A stretch of DNA of 35,724 bases, taken from Candidatus Ulvibacter alkanivorans (GTDB lineage: Bacteria > Bacteroidota > Bacteroidia > Flavobacteriales > Flavobacteriaceae). Below, piece after piece: positions 15,142 to 22,583 of the stretch (position 1 is its first letter; every line of letters begins with the position of its first letter). The notes under the pieces were generated by a model, which had not been told where the DNA came from, searched no databases, and was given only the letters and a program-made list of their open reading frames with translations. Both the position numbers and the translations under genes were made by a program. The stretch covers positions 1 through 35,724 of the forward strand of contig NZ_QOLC01000103.1 of the NCBI RefSeq assembly GCF_003333325.1. The letters run 5' to 3'.

Positions 15142-16527
15142 ATGAGATCACTTACATTCTGGCTTCTGAGCACCGTTTTGTTTGTAGCCATATCCCCAGT
15201 TTTAGCACAACCCTACACCTTAGACAAATCGATTAAGCCCATTGAGTTAAACTTAAAAGAGGATACCCGCAAAGGGCATGAAGGCGAAAAAGGAATTGTG
15301 TTCGTGAATCGGGTTACCGATTCTGTTATGTATCATTATGTTACCGGGCATTCTATGTTCCAGTTTGTAGATGTGCTGGTAACCAGTATCGATGGGAGTC
15401 CGTTACGTGTAAGTCTAAATCAGGATCAATGGAACGATACCAATAACGAAAAACGTACTTCATCATCTTCAGATGATACGGCTAATTTTAAGTTACGTGC
15501 CGAAGGAAGTTTCGGAATAAAGATTGAATCGGATGATCCTACTAATTCGCTGTACAGTATAGCGGTAGTGGCTAGTCCGGTAACGAAAGCCTACTTAGAT
15601 TCGCCATTCAGAAAAATAAAAGATAACGAAATAGCCGGCGACGGTGATACCGATGCGAGAGATAGTGATGGAGCTAGCGACGACGGAGACTCCAACTTGT
15701 TTCTCTATATCGCTTTGGGTGTTGCTTTGTTGGTTATTGGCGTATTAGCCGGCAAATTAATGGGAAAAAAAGGCAGAAATTCCACTACCGTATTGCTCCT
15801 TCTGATACTATCACCATTGAGTGGTTTTGCACAAAGTGGCGGTGGCACCTACCTTACCATGGAAGAGTTTGAACAGTACAAACTTGGAGTGGAAAGTGAT
15901 CATGAGCATTTATTGAGAAAGCTGGAGATCTTGGAAAAAGAACGAGCAGCAGTCGATAAAAGCTTTAAGGATATCAATGCGAACATTGCGAAGATTAGAA
16001 GCTTGTGGGATCAAGCTAAAAGTCTCTATAATCAGTATTCCGGACTTAGTAATTGTATAGACGCAAGACCACCACAGGGCAGTCCTACTATTCCGTCTAT
16101 TTGCGCAGAGATCGTCTTAGATGAACGCGGTGAACCTATAGAAGAACAAGATGGTGACTGTGCCAGTTGTTTCTTGGAAGCCCGTAAAAAATTCAATGAC
16201 ATGCGGTATCAGTTCGAGCGATTGGCCACTATTTATAAATGCACCAAGAAATTCTCGGATGCCGCCATCGCTTTTGGGGATAACGTTTCCGGTGTTCATG
16301 GTGTCTCGGGTATGGCATGGCAGGCCGAACGCGTTAAAATTGAAAGATCGGTAGTGGAACTACAACAGGCTTACGATAACAAGTATGCCGAAATGTTACA
16401 AGGTCTTGCCGATGCAATGATGGAACTCAATGTTTGTGAAGCCAAATTTGGGGTTGAAGACTGGTACGACCGATTTGGCTATATGTATTTTGAATTCATG
16501 AAAGAAAAATATGCTAGAAAAGATTAA
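15142..16527 (+). CDS. Large envelope protein with internal second signal-like segment, unknown
   Basis: A 461-residue protein not recognised as a known family. Residues 1-22 are a clear signal peptide (cleavage after VLA). A beta-rich ~130-residue domain and an acidic Asp/Gly/Ser linker (about 161-183) follow. Next come a transmembrane helix (about 185-205) with a basic KLMGKKGR end, then a second hydrophobic stretch ending SPLSGFAQS (216-232) that itself looks like a signal peptide. The rest is a charged helical region (240-285), probably coiled coil, plus a domain with several cysteines including CASC. The layout looks like two secreted proteins joined in one frame. The next gene, a lipoprotein, overlaps by 17 bp, suggesting a shared role. 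Confidence 0.75.
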   Translation: MRSLTFWLLSTVLFVAISPVLAQPYTLDKSIKPIELNLKEDTRKGHEGEKGIVFVNRVTDSVMYHYVTGHSMFQFVDVLVTSIDGSPLRVSLNQDQWNDTNNEKRTSSSSDDTANFKLRAEGSFGIKIESDDPTNSLYSIAVVASPVTKAYLDSPFRKIKDNEIAGDGDTDARDSDGASDDGDSNLFLYIALGVALLVIGVLAGKLMGKKGRNSTTVLLLLILSPLSGFAQSGGGTYLTMEEFEQYKLGVESDHEHLLRKLEILEKERAAVDKSFKDINANIAKIRSLWDQAKSLYNQYSGLSNCIDARPPQGSPTIPSICAEIVLDERGEPIEEQDGDCASCFLEARKKFNDMRYQFERLATIYKCTKKFSDAAIAFGDNVSGVHGVSGMAWQAERVKIERSVVELQQAYDNKYAEMLQGLADAMMELNVCEAKFGVEDWYDRFGYMYFEFMKEKYARKD

Positions 16528-16936
16528 TTTAATACGTGTCGTAAAACTGCTTTCACTTCTTAGCTGTTTCGTACTGCTAATCATCGCTTGTAAGTCGCCG
16601 ACCGGACCATCATCATCTATCTCAAAGGACATTATTGGAGACTGGGAAGGTTGCGATGGGCGCGTGGTTCGCTTTGGTCGGCTGGACCGTGATACGATTA
16701 CAGGGCGGTACACAAAGTTGGGCGGATTAAAACAATATGGATTTGAACAAGATGAAATAGGGTATAAGGTAGTACAGCTACGCCCGGGAATTTATACTGG
16801 CCAAGTGAAATGGCGCACTACCTCGGGAGGCGTTAGCTGGAAGAATGTAACTATATCCATAGAAGGCGATCGTTATTCCGATACAAGTTCAGATGGCTGC
16901 GCAAAAGAGATGATCCGTGTTAAGGTCACCAACTAA
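16511..16936 (+). CDS. Lipoprotein of unknown function
   Basis: This 141-residue protein has a hydrophobic signal ending in LLIIAC (Cys27), so it is likely lipid-anchored. The mature part has a DIIGDWEGCDGRVVRFGRLD opening and beta-strand-like spacing, with a second cysteine in SSDGCAKEM. The IxGxWxG motif recalls lipocalin-like extracytoplasmic domains, but the match is loose. It overlaps the end of the preceding envelope protein in another frame and is probably translationally coupled. Confidence 0.75.
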   Translation: MLEKINLIRVVKLLSLLSCFVLLIIACKSPTGPSSSISKDIIGDWEGCDGRVVRFGRLDRDTITGRYTKLGGLKQYGFEQDEIGYKVVQLRPGIYTGQVKWRTTSGGVSWKNVTISIEGDRYSDTSSDGCAKEMIRVKVTN

Positions 16937-17014
16937 TTACATGAAAATGAAGCCTGTCTATCTTAGATAACTTTAAAAATATTGTCAATGAGAACGCCGT
17001 GAACTTCAATGTCA

Positions 17015-17084
17015 TGTCATTCAGAACGCAGTGAAGAATCTATTTAAATCCATAGTACAGATTTTCCTTTCACTCAAAATGACA
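17015..17084. repeat. Short inverted-repeat element (TGTCATTC type)
   Basis: TGTCATTCAGAACGCAGTGA at the left end faces an imperfect reverse complement ending TTTCACTCAAAATGACA at the right, about 26 bp each around a short AT-rich centre. Elements with this TGTCATTC...GAAGAATCT end sequence are widespread between genes in Bacteroidota. They are non-coding and probably miniature mobile or processed palindromic repeats. Confidence 0.65.
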
Positions 17085-17128
17085 CGTTGTTCGTTCTGCA
17101 GAATGGTAACTTCATCGGTGTTGCAGAG

Positions 17129-17190
17129 CCTGTCTGCCGTATGGTAGGCCTGCCTGCCGTATGGTAGGCCTGCCTGCCGGTAGGCAGGCC
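17129..17190. repeat. Three consecutive CCTGCCTGCC palindrome units
   Basis: Three adjoining ~20-23-bp units are variants of CCTGCCTGCCGGCAGGCAGG; the first two carry CCGTATGGTAGG in the right half. They sit where the left copy of the 194-bp tandem repeat begins. The same palindrome is found alone at 17363-17382 and inside the dispersed structured repeats. Confidence 0.7.
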
Positions 17191-17364
17191 GGGGAGGTTA
17201 CTTGCATGATCTCCATTGGTTCCGGTCCTGTAAATACAAACCCTACATCGCCGCAGCGATGCGGTCTTGTGTTTCATTCCCTTTCCTGAAACAAGTTTCA
17301 TGCAGGTCATAAAACACAAAACCCCGCAACTTTCGTTGCAGGGTTTGTGCATAATCGTGGAGCC
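17171..17364. repeat. 194-bp tandem duplication, left unit
   Basis: This unit matches 17365-17558 base for base in length, with five differences, all transitions. It contains a CATCGC/GCGATG hairpin, a GAAAC/GTTTC hairpin and a copy of the tmRNA terminator hairpin (about 17318-17350), and ends in GTGGAGCC like the tmRNA 3' end. Confidence 0.9.
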
Positions 17365-17382
17365 TGCCTGCCGGCAGGCAGG
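17363..17382. repeat. 20-bp palindrome inserted in a copied tmRNA 3' end
   Basis: CCTGCCTGCCGGCAGGCAGG lies between CGTGGAG (17356-17362) and CCGGGGAG (17383-17390). In the true tmRNA gene the same flanks are contiguous (17550-17564), so the palindrome appears as a clean insertion. Confidence 0.75.
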
Positions 17383-17558
17383 CCGGGGAGGTTACTTGCA
17401 TGATCTCCATTGGTTCTGGTCCTGTAAATACAAACCCCACATCGCCGCAGCGATGCGGTCTTGTGTTTCATTCCCTTTTCTGAAACAAGTTTCATGCAGG
17501 TCATAAAACACAAAACCCCGCAACTTTCGTTGCAGGGCTTGTGCATAATCGTGGAGCC
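17365..17558. repeat. 194-bp tandem duplication, right unit abutting tmRNA
   Basis: Second unit, about 97% identical to the left one. Its right end (17552-17558) is the last 7 bases of the tmRNA gene, so the duplication boundary lies inside the tmRNA acceptor stem. Confidence 0.9.
17505..17548 (-). terminator. tmRNA terminator hairpin
   Basis: On the minus strand CCCTGCAAC-GAAA-GTTGCGGGG followed by TTTTGTGTTTT forms a strong hairpin with a T-rich tail directly downstream of the tmRNA. The plus-strand copy has A-rich flanks, so it may also act in the other direction. A second copy lies in the left 194-bp unit. Confidence 0.8.
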
Positions 17559-17948
17559 GGGGAGATTCGAACTCCCGTCCAAACGCGCAACCATATTACT
17601 TTCTACATGTTTAGTTTTCATTTCGATTTTCGTGGGCTTGCCGGTCGAAAACTACCAACGCACCCCTTATCGCTACTTAAGTTTCTTAGGTACATCAGCG
17701 CACTGTACCCAATAGGTCTACTTTTACGAAGCCACTAAACCGATTGCCGTAAACCAAGGCCTTCGAGTGACTTCCTGCATGCCCGTCTTACGGGCCGAGG
17801 CATATCCTACTATAATTCAGATTATGCTGCTAGGGCGTAGTTATTCTCGCCGTTTAAAAAAGTGTGAAATATGAGATTTACGAGCTGTATTCCGGCGCTC
17901 GACATGCTTATAATACAATTAGACCCGCTGTCAAAACCAGTCGGCCCC
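17552..17948 (-). ncRNA. ssrA: tmRNA (transfer-messenger RNA)
   Basis: tmRNA rescues ribosomes stalled on mRNAs without a stop codon, together with SmpB. The 5' end GGGGCCGACTGGTTTTGACAG and the 3' end, with a GGGAGTTCGAATCTCCC T-arm, pair as a 7-bp acceptor stem (GGGGCCG with CGGCTCC, one G-U). The tag frame is at 17851-17822: GGC GAG AAT AAC TAC GCC CTA GCA GCA TAA, giving GENNYALAA after the tRNA-borne alanine. The 397-base length is normal. CCA is not encoded (ACGA follows), so it must be added after transcription. A CCCTGC/GCAGGG hairpin lies just upstream of the 5' end. Confidence 0.97.
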
Positions 17949-17968
17949 ATTTCCCTGCGAAGGCAGGG

Positions 17969-18000
17969 TTCATGATTTTTTATCATGAAATATTTTTTTT
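17969..18000 (+). terminator. Hairpin with T-tract upstream of the dispersed repeat
   Basis: TTCATGAT and ATCATGAA flank a T-rich loop, and a T8 run follows after a few bases. On the plus strand it resembles a terminator, but no plus-strand gene ends here. It may instead be part of the tmRNA upstream region. Confidence 0.4.
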
Positions 18001-18012
18001 CAAAGAACTGTT

Positions 18013-18137
18013 GGGCGTTTCCACCGCTTAGGCGGTGGCCGGGCTATTCGCTGTATCTCTTTTCCGCTTCTCACAGAAGCCTCAAAGAGGATGCCGCTGC
18101 TACCTGCCTGCCGGTAGGCAGGTCCCTAACGCAACTC
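18013..18137 (-). repeat. Dispersed structured repeat, copy B
   Basis: Inverted copy of the element at 1798-1911 and 26681-26799. The ends pair (AACGC 18128-18132 with GCGTT 18015-18019). The distal stem is CCACCGC/GCGGTGG (18021-18038) where copy A has CCCGCC/GGCGGG. The CTCTTT/AAAGAG stem is capped by GCTTCT/AGAAGC where copy A has GCTGC/GCAGC. It lies just upstream of the promoter of the dehydrogenase gene. An ORF running through it from 17985 is an artefact. Confidence 0.75.
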
Positions 18138-18175
18138 GCTTTTTACAAGCAAGGGCAAAGATACACTAAAAACAC

Positions 18176-18183
18176 TATCTTTG
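18176..18183 (+). promoter_or_regulatory. -7 promoter element of the dehydrogenase gene
   Basis: TATCTTTG matches TAnnTTTG and lies 32 bases before the chosen ATG at 18216. No good TTG box was seen at the usual spacing. It sits ~40 bases downstream of structured repeat copy B. Confidence 0.6.
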
Positions 18184-18215
18184 CGACCTTAATTAATCTA
18201 CAAAAAGCATTCCAA

Positions 18216-19433
18216 ATGGCGATCACCTTTGCAATCATCAAAGAACGTAAAAATCCACCCGACCGCCGTGTCGTTTTTTCACCCCAAAAGTGTCAGGAAG
18301 TCAGTCGCCAATTTCCCGATGCCAACATCATCGTAGAAGCATCTTCCATTCGTATATTTCCCGATTCAGCCTATAGTGAGGCAGGATTTAAAGTAACCGA
18401 AGATGTTTCCGAAGCCGATGTAATGCTAGGCGTAAAAGAAGTGCCAATCGATGCATTAATTCCGAAGAAAAAATACTTTTTCTTTAGCCATACCATCAAA
18501 AAACAACCGTACAATCGGGAACTACTACAGGCCATACTGGAAAAAAAGATCGAACTGTACGACCATGAGGTCATCGTTACTAACAAAGGAGGACGTCTTA
18601 TTGGGTTTGGTCGCTATGCCGGACTCGTTGGCGCCTACAATGGTTTTCGTGCTTTGGGATTGCGTGACGATTTGTTTACCCTTCCAAAGGTAGAAGTCCT
18701 GCCAGATCTTCGAGCCGTTAAAGCCGAATTGGATGCCATTACCCTTCCGAAGCAATTAAAAATAGCCTTGTCGGGTACGGGTAAAGTAGCTCAAGGAGCC
18801 AAAGAGATATTAGATCACTTGCAAATTAGAGAAGTAACAGACGCAGATTACTTGACCCAATCATTCGACGAACCGGTCTACTGCCGTATCGATGTAATGG
18901 AATACAACAAACGCACCGACGGTAAACCGGGTGATAAATATGAATTCTATAAAGATCCATCCGGTTACGAGAGCGACTTTATGAAATACGCGGCAACAAC
19001 CGATTTCTTTATCGCAGGACATTTTTATGGCGAGGGAGCACCGTATTTGTTTACCAGAGAAGATGCGAAGCACCCGGACTTTAAGATCAATTTAGTGGCA
19101 GATATCTCCTGTGATATCGACGGACCGGTGGCGAGTACAGTACGTCCCTCGACCATAGCCAACCCGTTTTATGGCTACGACCCACAGACCGAAAAAGAAA
19201 CCGCCTTTGATGCAAAACAAGTAATCACTGTTATGGCGGTGGACAACCTACCTTGCGAATTGCCAAAAGATGCCAGTGAAGGCTTTGGCGATATGTTCTT
19301 AGAACACGTGATTCCGGCCTTTTTTAATGGAGACGCCGATGGACTCTTAGCACGTGCGCAGATGACAACAGCCGAGGGTACGCTTACCAAACGCTTTCGT
19401 TATCTGCAAGACTATGTGGAGGGGATAGATTAA
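18216..19433 (+). CDS. Saccharopine/lysine dehydrogenase-like NAD(P) oxidoreductase
   Basis: A 405-residue protein of the alanine dehydrogenase/PNT N-terminal superfamily. Its N-terminus (TFAIIKERKNPPDRRVVFSP) and the ADVMLGVKEVP, FFSHTIKKQ and GFGRYAGLVGAYNG segments resemble the NAD+-dependent, lysine-forming saccharopine dehydrogenase group (LYS1/LOR-SDH type). A dinucleotide-binding LSGTGKVAQGA motif sits in the middle. In Bacteroidota such proteins are usually annotated only as NAD(P)-dependent oxidoreductases. A role in lysine/2-aminoadipate metabolism is likely but not certain. The ATG at 18216 follows a -7 box; the in-frame extension back to 17985 runs through repeat copy B and is rejected. 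It overlaps the convergent DUF3857 gene by 4 bp. Confidence 0.82.
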   Translation: MAITFAIIKERKNPPDRRVVFSPQKCQEVSRQFPDANIIVEASSIRIFPDSAYSEAGFKVTEDVSEADVMLGVKEVPIDALIPKKKYFFFSHTIKKQPYNRELLQAILEKKIELYDHEVIVTNKGGRLIGFGRYAGLVGAYNGFRALGLRDDLFTLPKVEVLPDLRAVKAELDAITLPKQLKIALSGTGKVAQGAKEILDHLQIREVTDADYLTQSFDEPVYCRIDVMEYNKRTDGKPGDKYEFYKDPSGYESDFMKYAATTDFFIAGHFYGEGAPYLFTREDAKHPDFKINLVADISCDIDGPVASTVRPSTIANPFYGYDPQTEKETAFDAKQVITVMAVDNLPCELPKDASEGFGDMFLEHVIPAFFNGDADGLLARAQMTTAEGTLTKRFRYLQDYVEGID

Positions 19434-21400
19434 ATTTCTGTGAGCAATATTGGCTCTAGATTCTGAAACTTGATCATCGTCTCAAAAAAGGATTTTAACA
19501 TGGGATAGCCCTCCGCTTGAAATCGGTAGGCGTTTAAATTCATGGTAAAACGGATCATGATTTTACCGTTTTCCGAAGCATAAACCACTTTACAATCGCC
19601 TGCATCTTCGGGTAATTTTACCATTTTATTCTCGGGTAATTGCCCTACAGCGTACACATTGGCCAGATCGATAGTCACCACGTAGGTGGTTGCTATAGGA
19701 AATCCGAAGTCTATAGGATAATTTCTCGTTTCGTATTGAAATGGATTCTCTGAAAAATAGGTGTCAAAAAAATAAGGGTTTAGTAGATGTTTAGTGCCTA
19801 CAGTCTCTGGATCAAGTTCAATATCGTAGGAGATGGTAAATGGTTCATCTAATTCATTTTGATTTTTAACAACGATATTTTCAATTTCCGAAACCTTAGA
19901 TTCGTTTTGTTTATACGCTGCCAATCCGCCCACAGTGTTTGCCGCTAATTCTTCCCTATTCTCTAAGGCGATATATCCTTGCGACATTTCATTCACTTTT
20001 CCGGTAAAACTACCATCCGGCTGAGCGGTTAGTTGCGAATTTACATAGTAAATGTTCTTTTTGAACGGTTCTATGTTGGTCCAATAACTTCCTTTTTTAA
20101 AATCCATCACACGTCCTTTTACATTGAGGTCCATAAAAGGAACAATTCCAAAAGGCGCATGTTTACTAGTCGCATCTAGCATGTAATCTACATTGTTGAT
20201 TTTAAGCTGAACAATGGTATGGTTAAAATCGGTCATCACCGGATAATTGGGAGTAGGGAGTCCATTTTCGCGAGTAGAAATAAAGACCAAGTGCGCATCG
20301 AATCCGGCTGCTGTAAGTGCATTTACTAAGGAAACATTGATCTCTGTATTGTTGGCGGTGCCCTTCTCGAATGCATCTTTTACGCGTATGTCTGAAAAGA
20401 TACGATAGTTTCCATTCCAGGTATAATGGTCTTGAATAAACGAATAAATAGCCTTGGCTTTCTCCACACTATTTGGCATTTCTGTAATACCTTGAGGGAG
20501 CTTGTCTTCAAAGAAATTGTTTTTCTTTAATTGTCGCCCAATGTCCTTGTCATTTTTAAATTCACGATCAACGTCTTTCCACTCCTTGGTGTAACGTGTC
20601 TTGCTGCCTTCAAGGTCTACGGTCTCCACAAGCTCGTAACGCAAACTCGACATATAATTCTTTTTAGACAGCATATACGATTCTTCTACAAATGCAGGAA
20701 CATCGGTCATAGCGTATAAGCCAATTTCACAATCGGCACTTTGTTGGTATCCGTCTAGGTGAAAGCAGTTCTTTTCAATTGATGCTTCATTGATATCGAG
20801 TTTTTCAGAACCGATCAGTACCCGTTTATAGCTAAAATTACCCGGGATCTTACTTTCGAACTCACTATAGATTTTTGGCAATTCCCCTTGGAATTCCCAT
20901 CCATTTAGACTTGAGAAATAGGGAGATTCTATACGATAGGTGTATTCAAGAATACTACCATCTTGAACATTTGGGAATGTAAACCGTTTGACCTTCCATC
21001 GGTTGGTTTCATCGGTATCGAAGATGGCATCATCGGTGACATACTTTTTTAATTTGCCATTATGCGTGATCGCTTGGAGTTTGGTTATCTTTTCTGAAGA
21101 GGTATTGTCGTGATAATACGGAATAAACACTTCAGATTCTGTGAATCGTTTTGCATCAAATACTTTAATACGTCTGTGTATTTCCTTGACCAATCTAAGA
21201 TAGTTGTCGATCTCTTCTATATAGTAATGTCCACTTTCAAACAATACGACCCCGGCAGCATTGGGGTCTTTGTCGTATTTTTTTAGACCACGCTCTTTTA
21301 AGGTAGGTTCACCAAATTTAGCAACTTTTCTAGTTTGTGCGTGTAGCGTTATCATTCCGAAGCATACGAATGTTATAACACAACTAATTGGGATCTTCAT
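19430..21400 (-). CDS. DUF3857 and transglutaminase-like exported protein
   Basis: This 656-residue protein uses the ATG at 21400, giving a signal peptide (MKIPISCVITFVCFGMITLH-AQ); the ORF extends further upstream without support. The N-terminal half is DUF3857 (YYIEEIDNYLRLVKEIHRRI, then FTFPNVQDGSILEYTYRIESP). The middle is a transglutaminase-like domain (FIQDHYTWNGNYRIF, DFNHTIVQLKINNVDYMLDAT). The usual catalytic cysteine position reads KGTANNTEINVSLVNAL, so there is no Cys, while the His and Asp are kept. It is probably a non-catalytic version common in this phylum. The start overlaps the end of the next upstream gene's reading region only if the longer start is used. Confidence 0.88.
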   Translation of the reverse strand: MKIPISCVITFVCFGMITLHAQTRKVAKFGEPTLKERGLKKYDKDPNAAGVVLFESGHYYIEEIDNYLRLVKEIHRRIKVFDAKRFTESEVFIPYYHDNTSSEKITKLQAITHNGKLKKYVTDDAIFDTDETNRWKVKRFTFPNVQDGSILEYTYRIESPYFSSLNGWEFQGELPKIYSEFESKIPGNFSYKRVLIGSEKLDINEASIEKNCFHLDGYQQSADCEIGLYAMTDVPAFVEESYMLSKKNYMSSLRYELVETVDLEGSKTRYTKEWKDVDREFKNDKDIGRQLKKNNFFEDKLPQGITEMPNSVEKAKAIYSFIQDHYTWNGNYRIFSDIRVKDAFEKGTANNTEINVSLVNALTAAGFDAHLVFISTRENGLPTPNYPVMTDFNHTIVQLKINNVDYMLDATSKHAPFGIVPFMDLNVKGRVMDFKKGSYWTNIEPFKKNIYYVNSQLTAQPDGSFTGKVNEMSQGYIALENREELAANTVGGLAAYKQNESKVSEIENIVVKNQNELDEPFTISYDIELDPETVGTKHLLNPYFFDTYFSENPFQYETRNYPIDFGFPIATTYVVTIDLANVYAVGQLPENKMVKLPEDAGDCKVVYASENGKIMIRFTMNLNAYRFQAEGYPMLKSFFETMIKFQNLEPILLTEI

Positions 21401-21440
21401 AAAGGGGAATTGATTTTTTTGGCAAAATAGAAGAATTTTA

Positions 21441-22136
21441 TCAATTATCAAGTGTTGGACGCATTTCGGTATTCACTTTTTTGAGTTTCCCCAATTGTGA
21501 AAATAAAAGCATGCCAGAAAATAGAAAAATTCCGAATCCAAGTGTGAGGCCCCAAGCCGTTAAATGCTCAACAGGATTGAGTGTTATAGACAGTATGTCT
21601 GTTAGTAAGCTCTTGGGATGGTGAAGTAGGTCCCAACTATTCCAACGTAAAACACGCCCTAAATAAATTCCAAATCCGCAGAGAAAGGGAATAAAACCAC
21701 TAATGACGCTGATCCACTGAGTAGCAAAATGATGCTTTAGCAATCGCTGCATGTCTTGTAGTGTTAAGAAATAGAACAATAACCCATTGCTCGCAAAGAC
21801 AAATAAGAGCAATATATCCAACCAAATCAAGCTAGCCGTAGCGAAACGCAGATGAACAAAATCGGTAATGATGTAGGGAGCGTTGGGTAGTATCGCGAGC
21901 CAGGATAATGCAATTAGTATCACAAACCATTTTGAAGGTTTCTTCAAACTTTGCAACCACAAGGATATTCCATATGGAATAACAGCTAAAAATAAATTCC
22001 AGACAAGGAACAGATAGAAGAAAGAATGTGTGATTTTAATTCGAATCATTAAAAGCAATAAGGCCACTCCTAAGAATAGGGCGAGACTTCCGTGGAGTTT
22101 AAATCGAGAAAACAAAAGGTGTTCTAAAGTGTTCAT
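21441..22136 (-). CDS. DUF1361 integral membrane protein
   Basis: This 231-residue protein has about seven hydrophobic helices. The DUF1361 signatures are clear: WNLFLAVIPYGISLW, LPNAPYIITDFVHL and YLGRVLRWNSWDLLHHP. The function of the family is unknown. It overlaps the preceding DUF2809 gene by 4 bp (ATGA), so the two are coupled, and it lies ~40 bp before the DUF3857 gene on the same strand. All three may form one envelope-related operon. Confidence 0.88.
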   Translation of the reverse strand: MNTLEHLLFSRFKLHGSLALFLGVALLLLMIRIKITHSFFYLFLVWNLFLAVIPYGISLWLQSLKKPSKWFVILIALSWLAILPNAPYIITDFVHLRFATASLIWLDILLLFVFASNGLLFYFLTLQDMQRLLKHHFATQWISVISGFIPFLCGFGIYLGRVLRWNSWDLLHHPKSLLTDILSITLNPVEHLTAWGLTLGFGIFLFSGMLLFSQLGKLKKVNTEMRPTLDN

Positions 22137-22498
22137 TTAACAACATTTTTATATTTTTTAATAAAAGCGGGCAGGGTGAAGTAGCCAATACTATAGGCCA
22201 ATAGATCCATCCAGTCGAAGGTGGTTCCAATGACAATCTTAGCTAATGGATTCCGAATATCGAGCAGTTCGAGGATTTTGATAAACTGCAAGAACTCTAT
22301 ACCAAAAGCAAAAAGTAGCACGGCAATCGCAATGCGTTCCGAAGAAAAAGAAAGAAAACTCTTTAAGAAGAAAAAGAGCAATGGGATGACCAATACATCG
22401 CCCACAAACGATCGTATGAACGGATGAAAAGTATATGTTGCAATGGCTATTTCAATTGCTACAGTGATAAGAAAACCAATAAAATAAGATAGTTTCAT
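22133..22498 (-). CDS. DUF2809 integral membrane protein
   Basis: This 121-residue protein has four predicted helices. DUF2809 landmarks are FIRSFVGDVLVIPLLFFFLK, the FGIEFLQFIKI segment and the late IVIGTTFDWMDLLAYSIGYF. The function is unknown. It overlaps DUF1361 by 4 bp, and the same pair is likely to work together. It is the first gene of a possible DUF2809-DUF1361-DUF3857 unit. Confidence 0.87.
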   Translation of the reverse strand: MKLSYFIGFLITVAIEIAIATYTFHPFIRSFVGDVLVIPLLFFFLKSFLSFSSERIAIAVLLFAFGIEFLQFIKILELLDIRNPLAKIVIGTTFDWMDLLAYSIGYFTLPAFIKKYKNVVK

Positions 22499-22583
22499 AC
22501 TGGGTTTAAATACTTCGAAATTAAAAAACGGAGGTATGGTGTAATACGAATTCTTTACATCACACCTCCATCTGGCATTAAAA

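Noticed and set aside
17129..17558. CRISPR array or tRNA cluster in the repeat-rich stretch
   Set aside because: Repeats are palindromic, directly adjoining or 194 bp long, without regular unique spacers or cas genes; only the tmRNA folds as an RNA gene.
17552..17558. attL/attR of an integrative element at ssrA
   Set aside because: Only a short piece of the tmRNA end is repeated, no integrase or phage gene is present between the copies, and a simple tandem duplication suffices.
17074..17738. Several ORFs of 65-104 codons on both strands
   Set aside because: They translate the tandem duplication, palindromes and tmRNA; repeated peptides reflect repeated DNA, not coding.
17985..18215. N-terminal extension of the dehydrogenase reading frame
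   Set aside because: It runs through the inverted structured repeat and the -7 box; family homology begins at the ATG at 18216.
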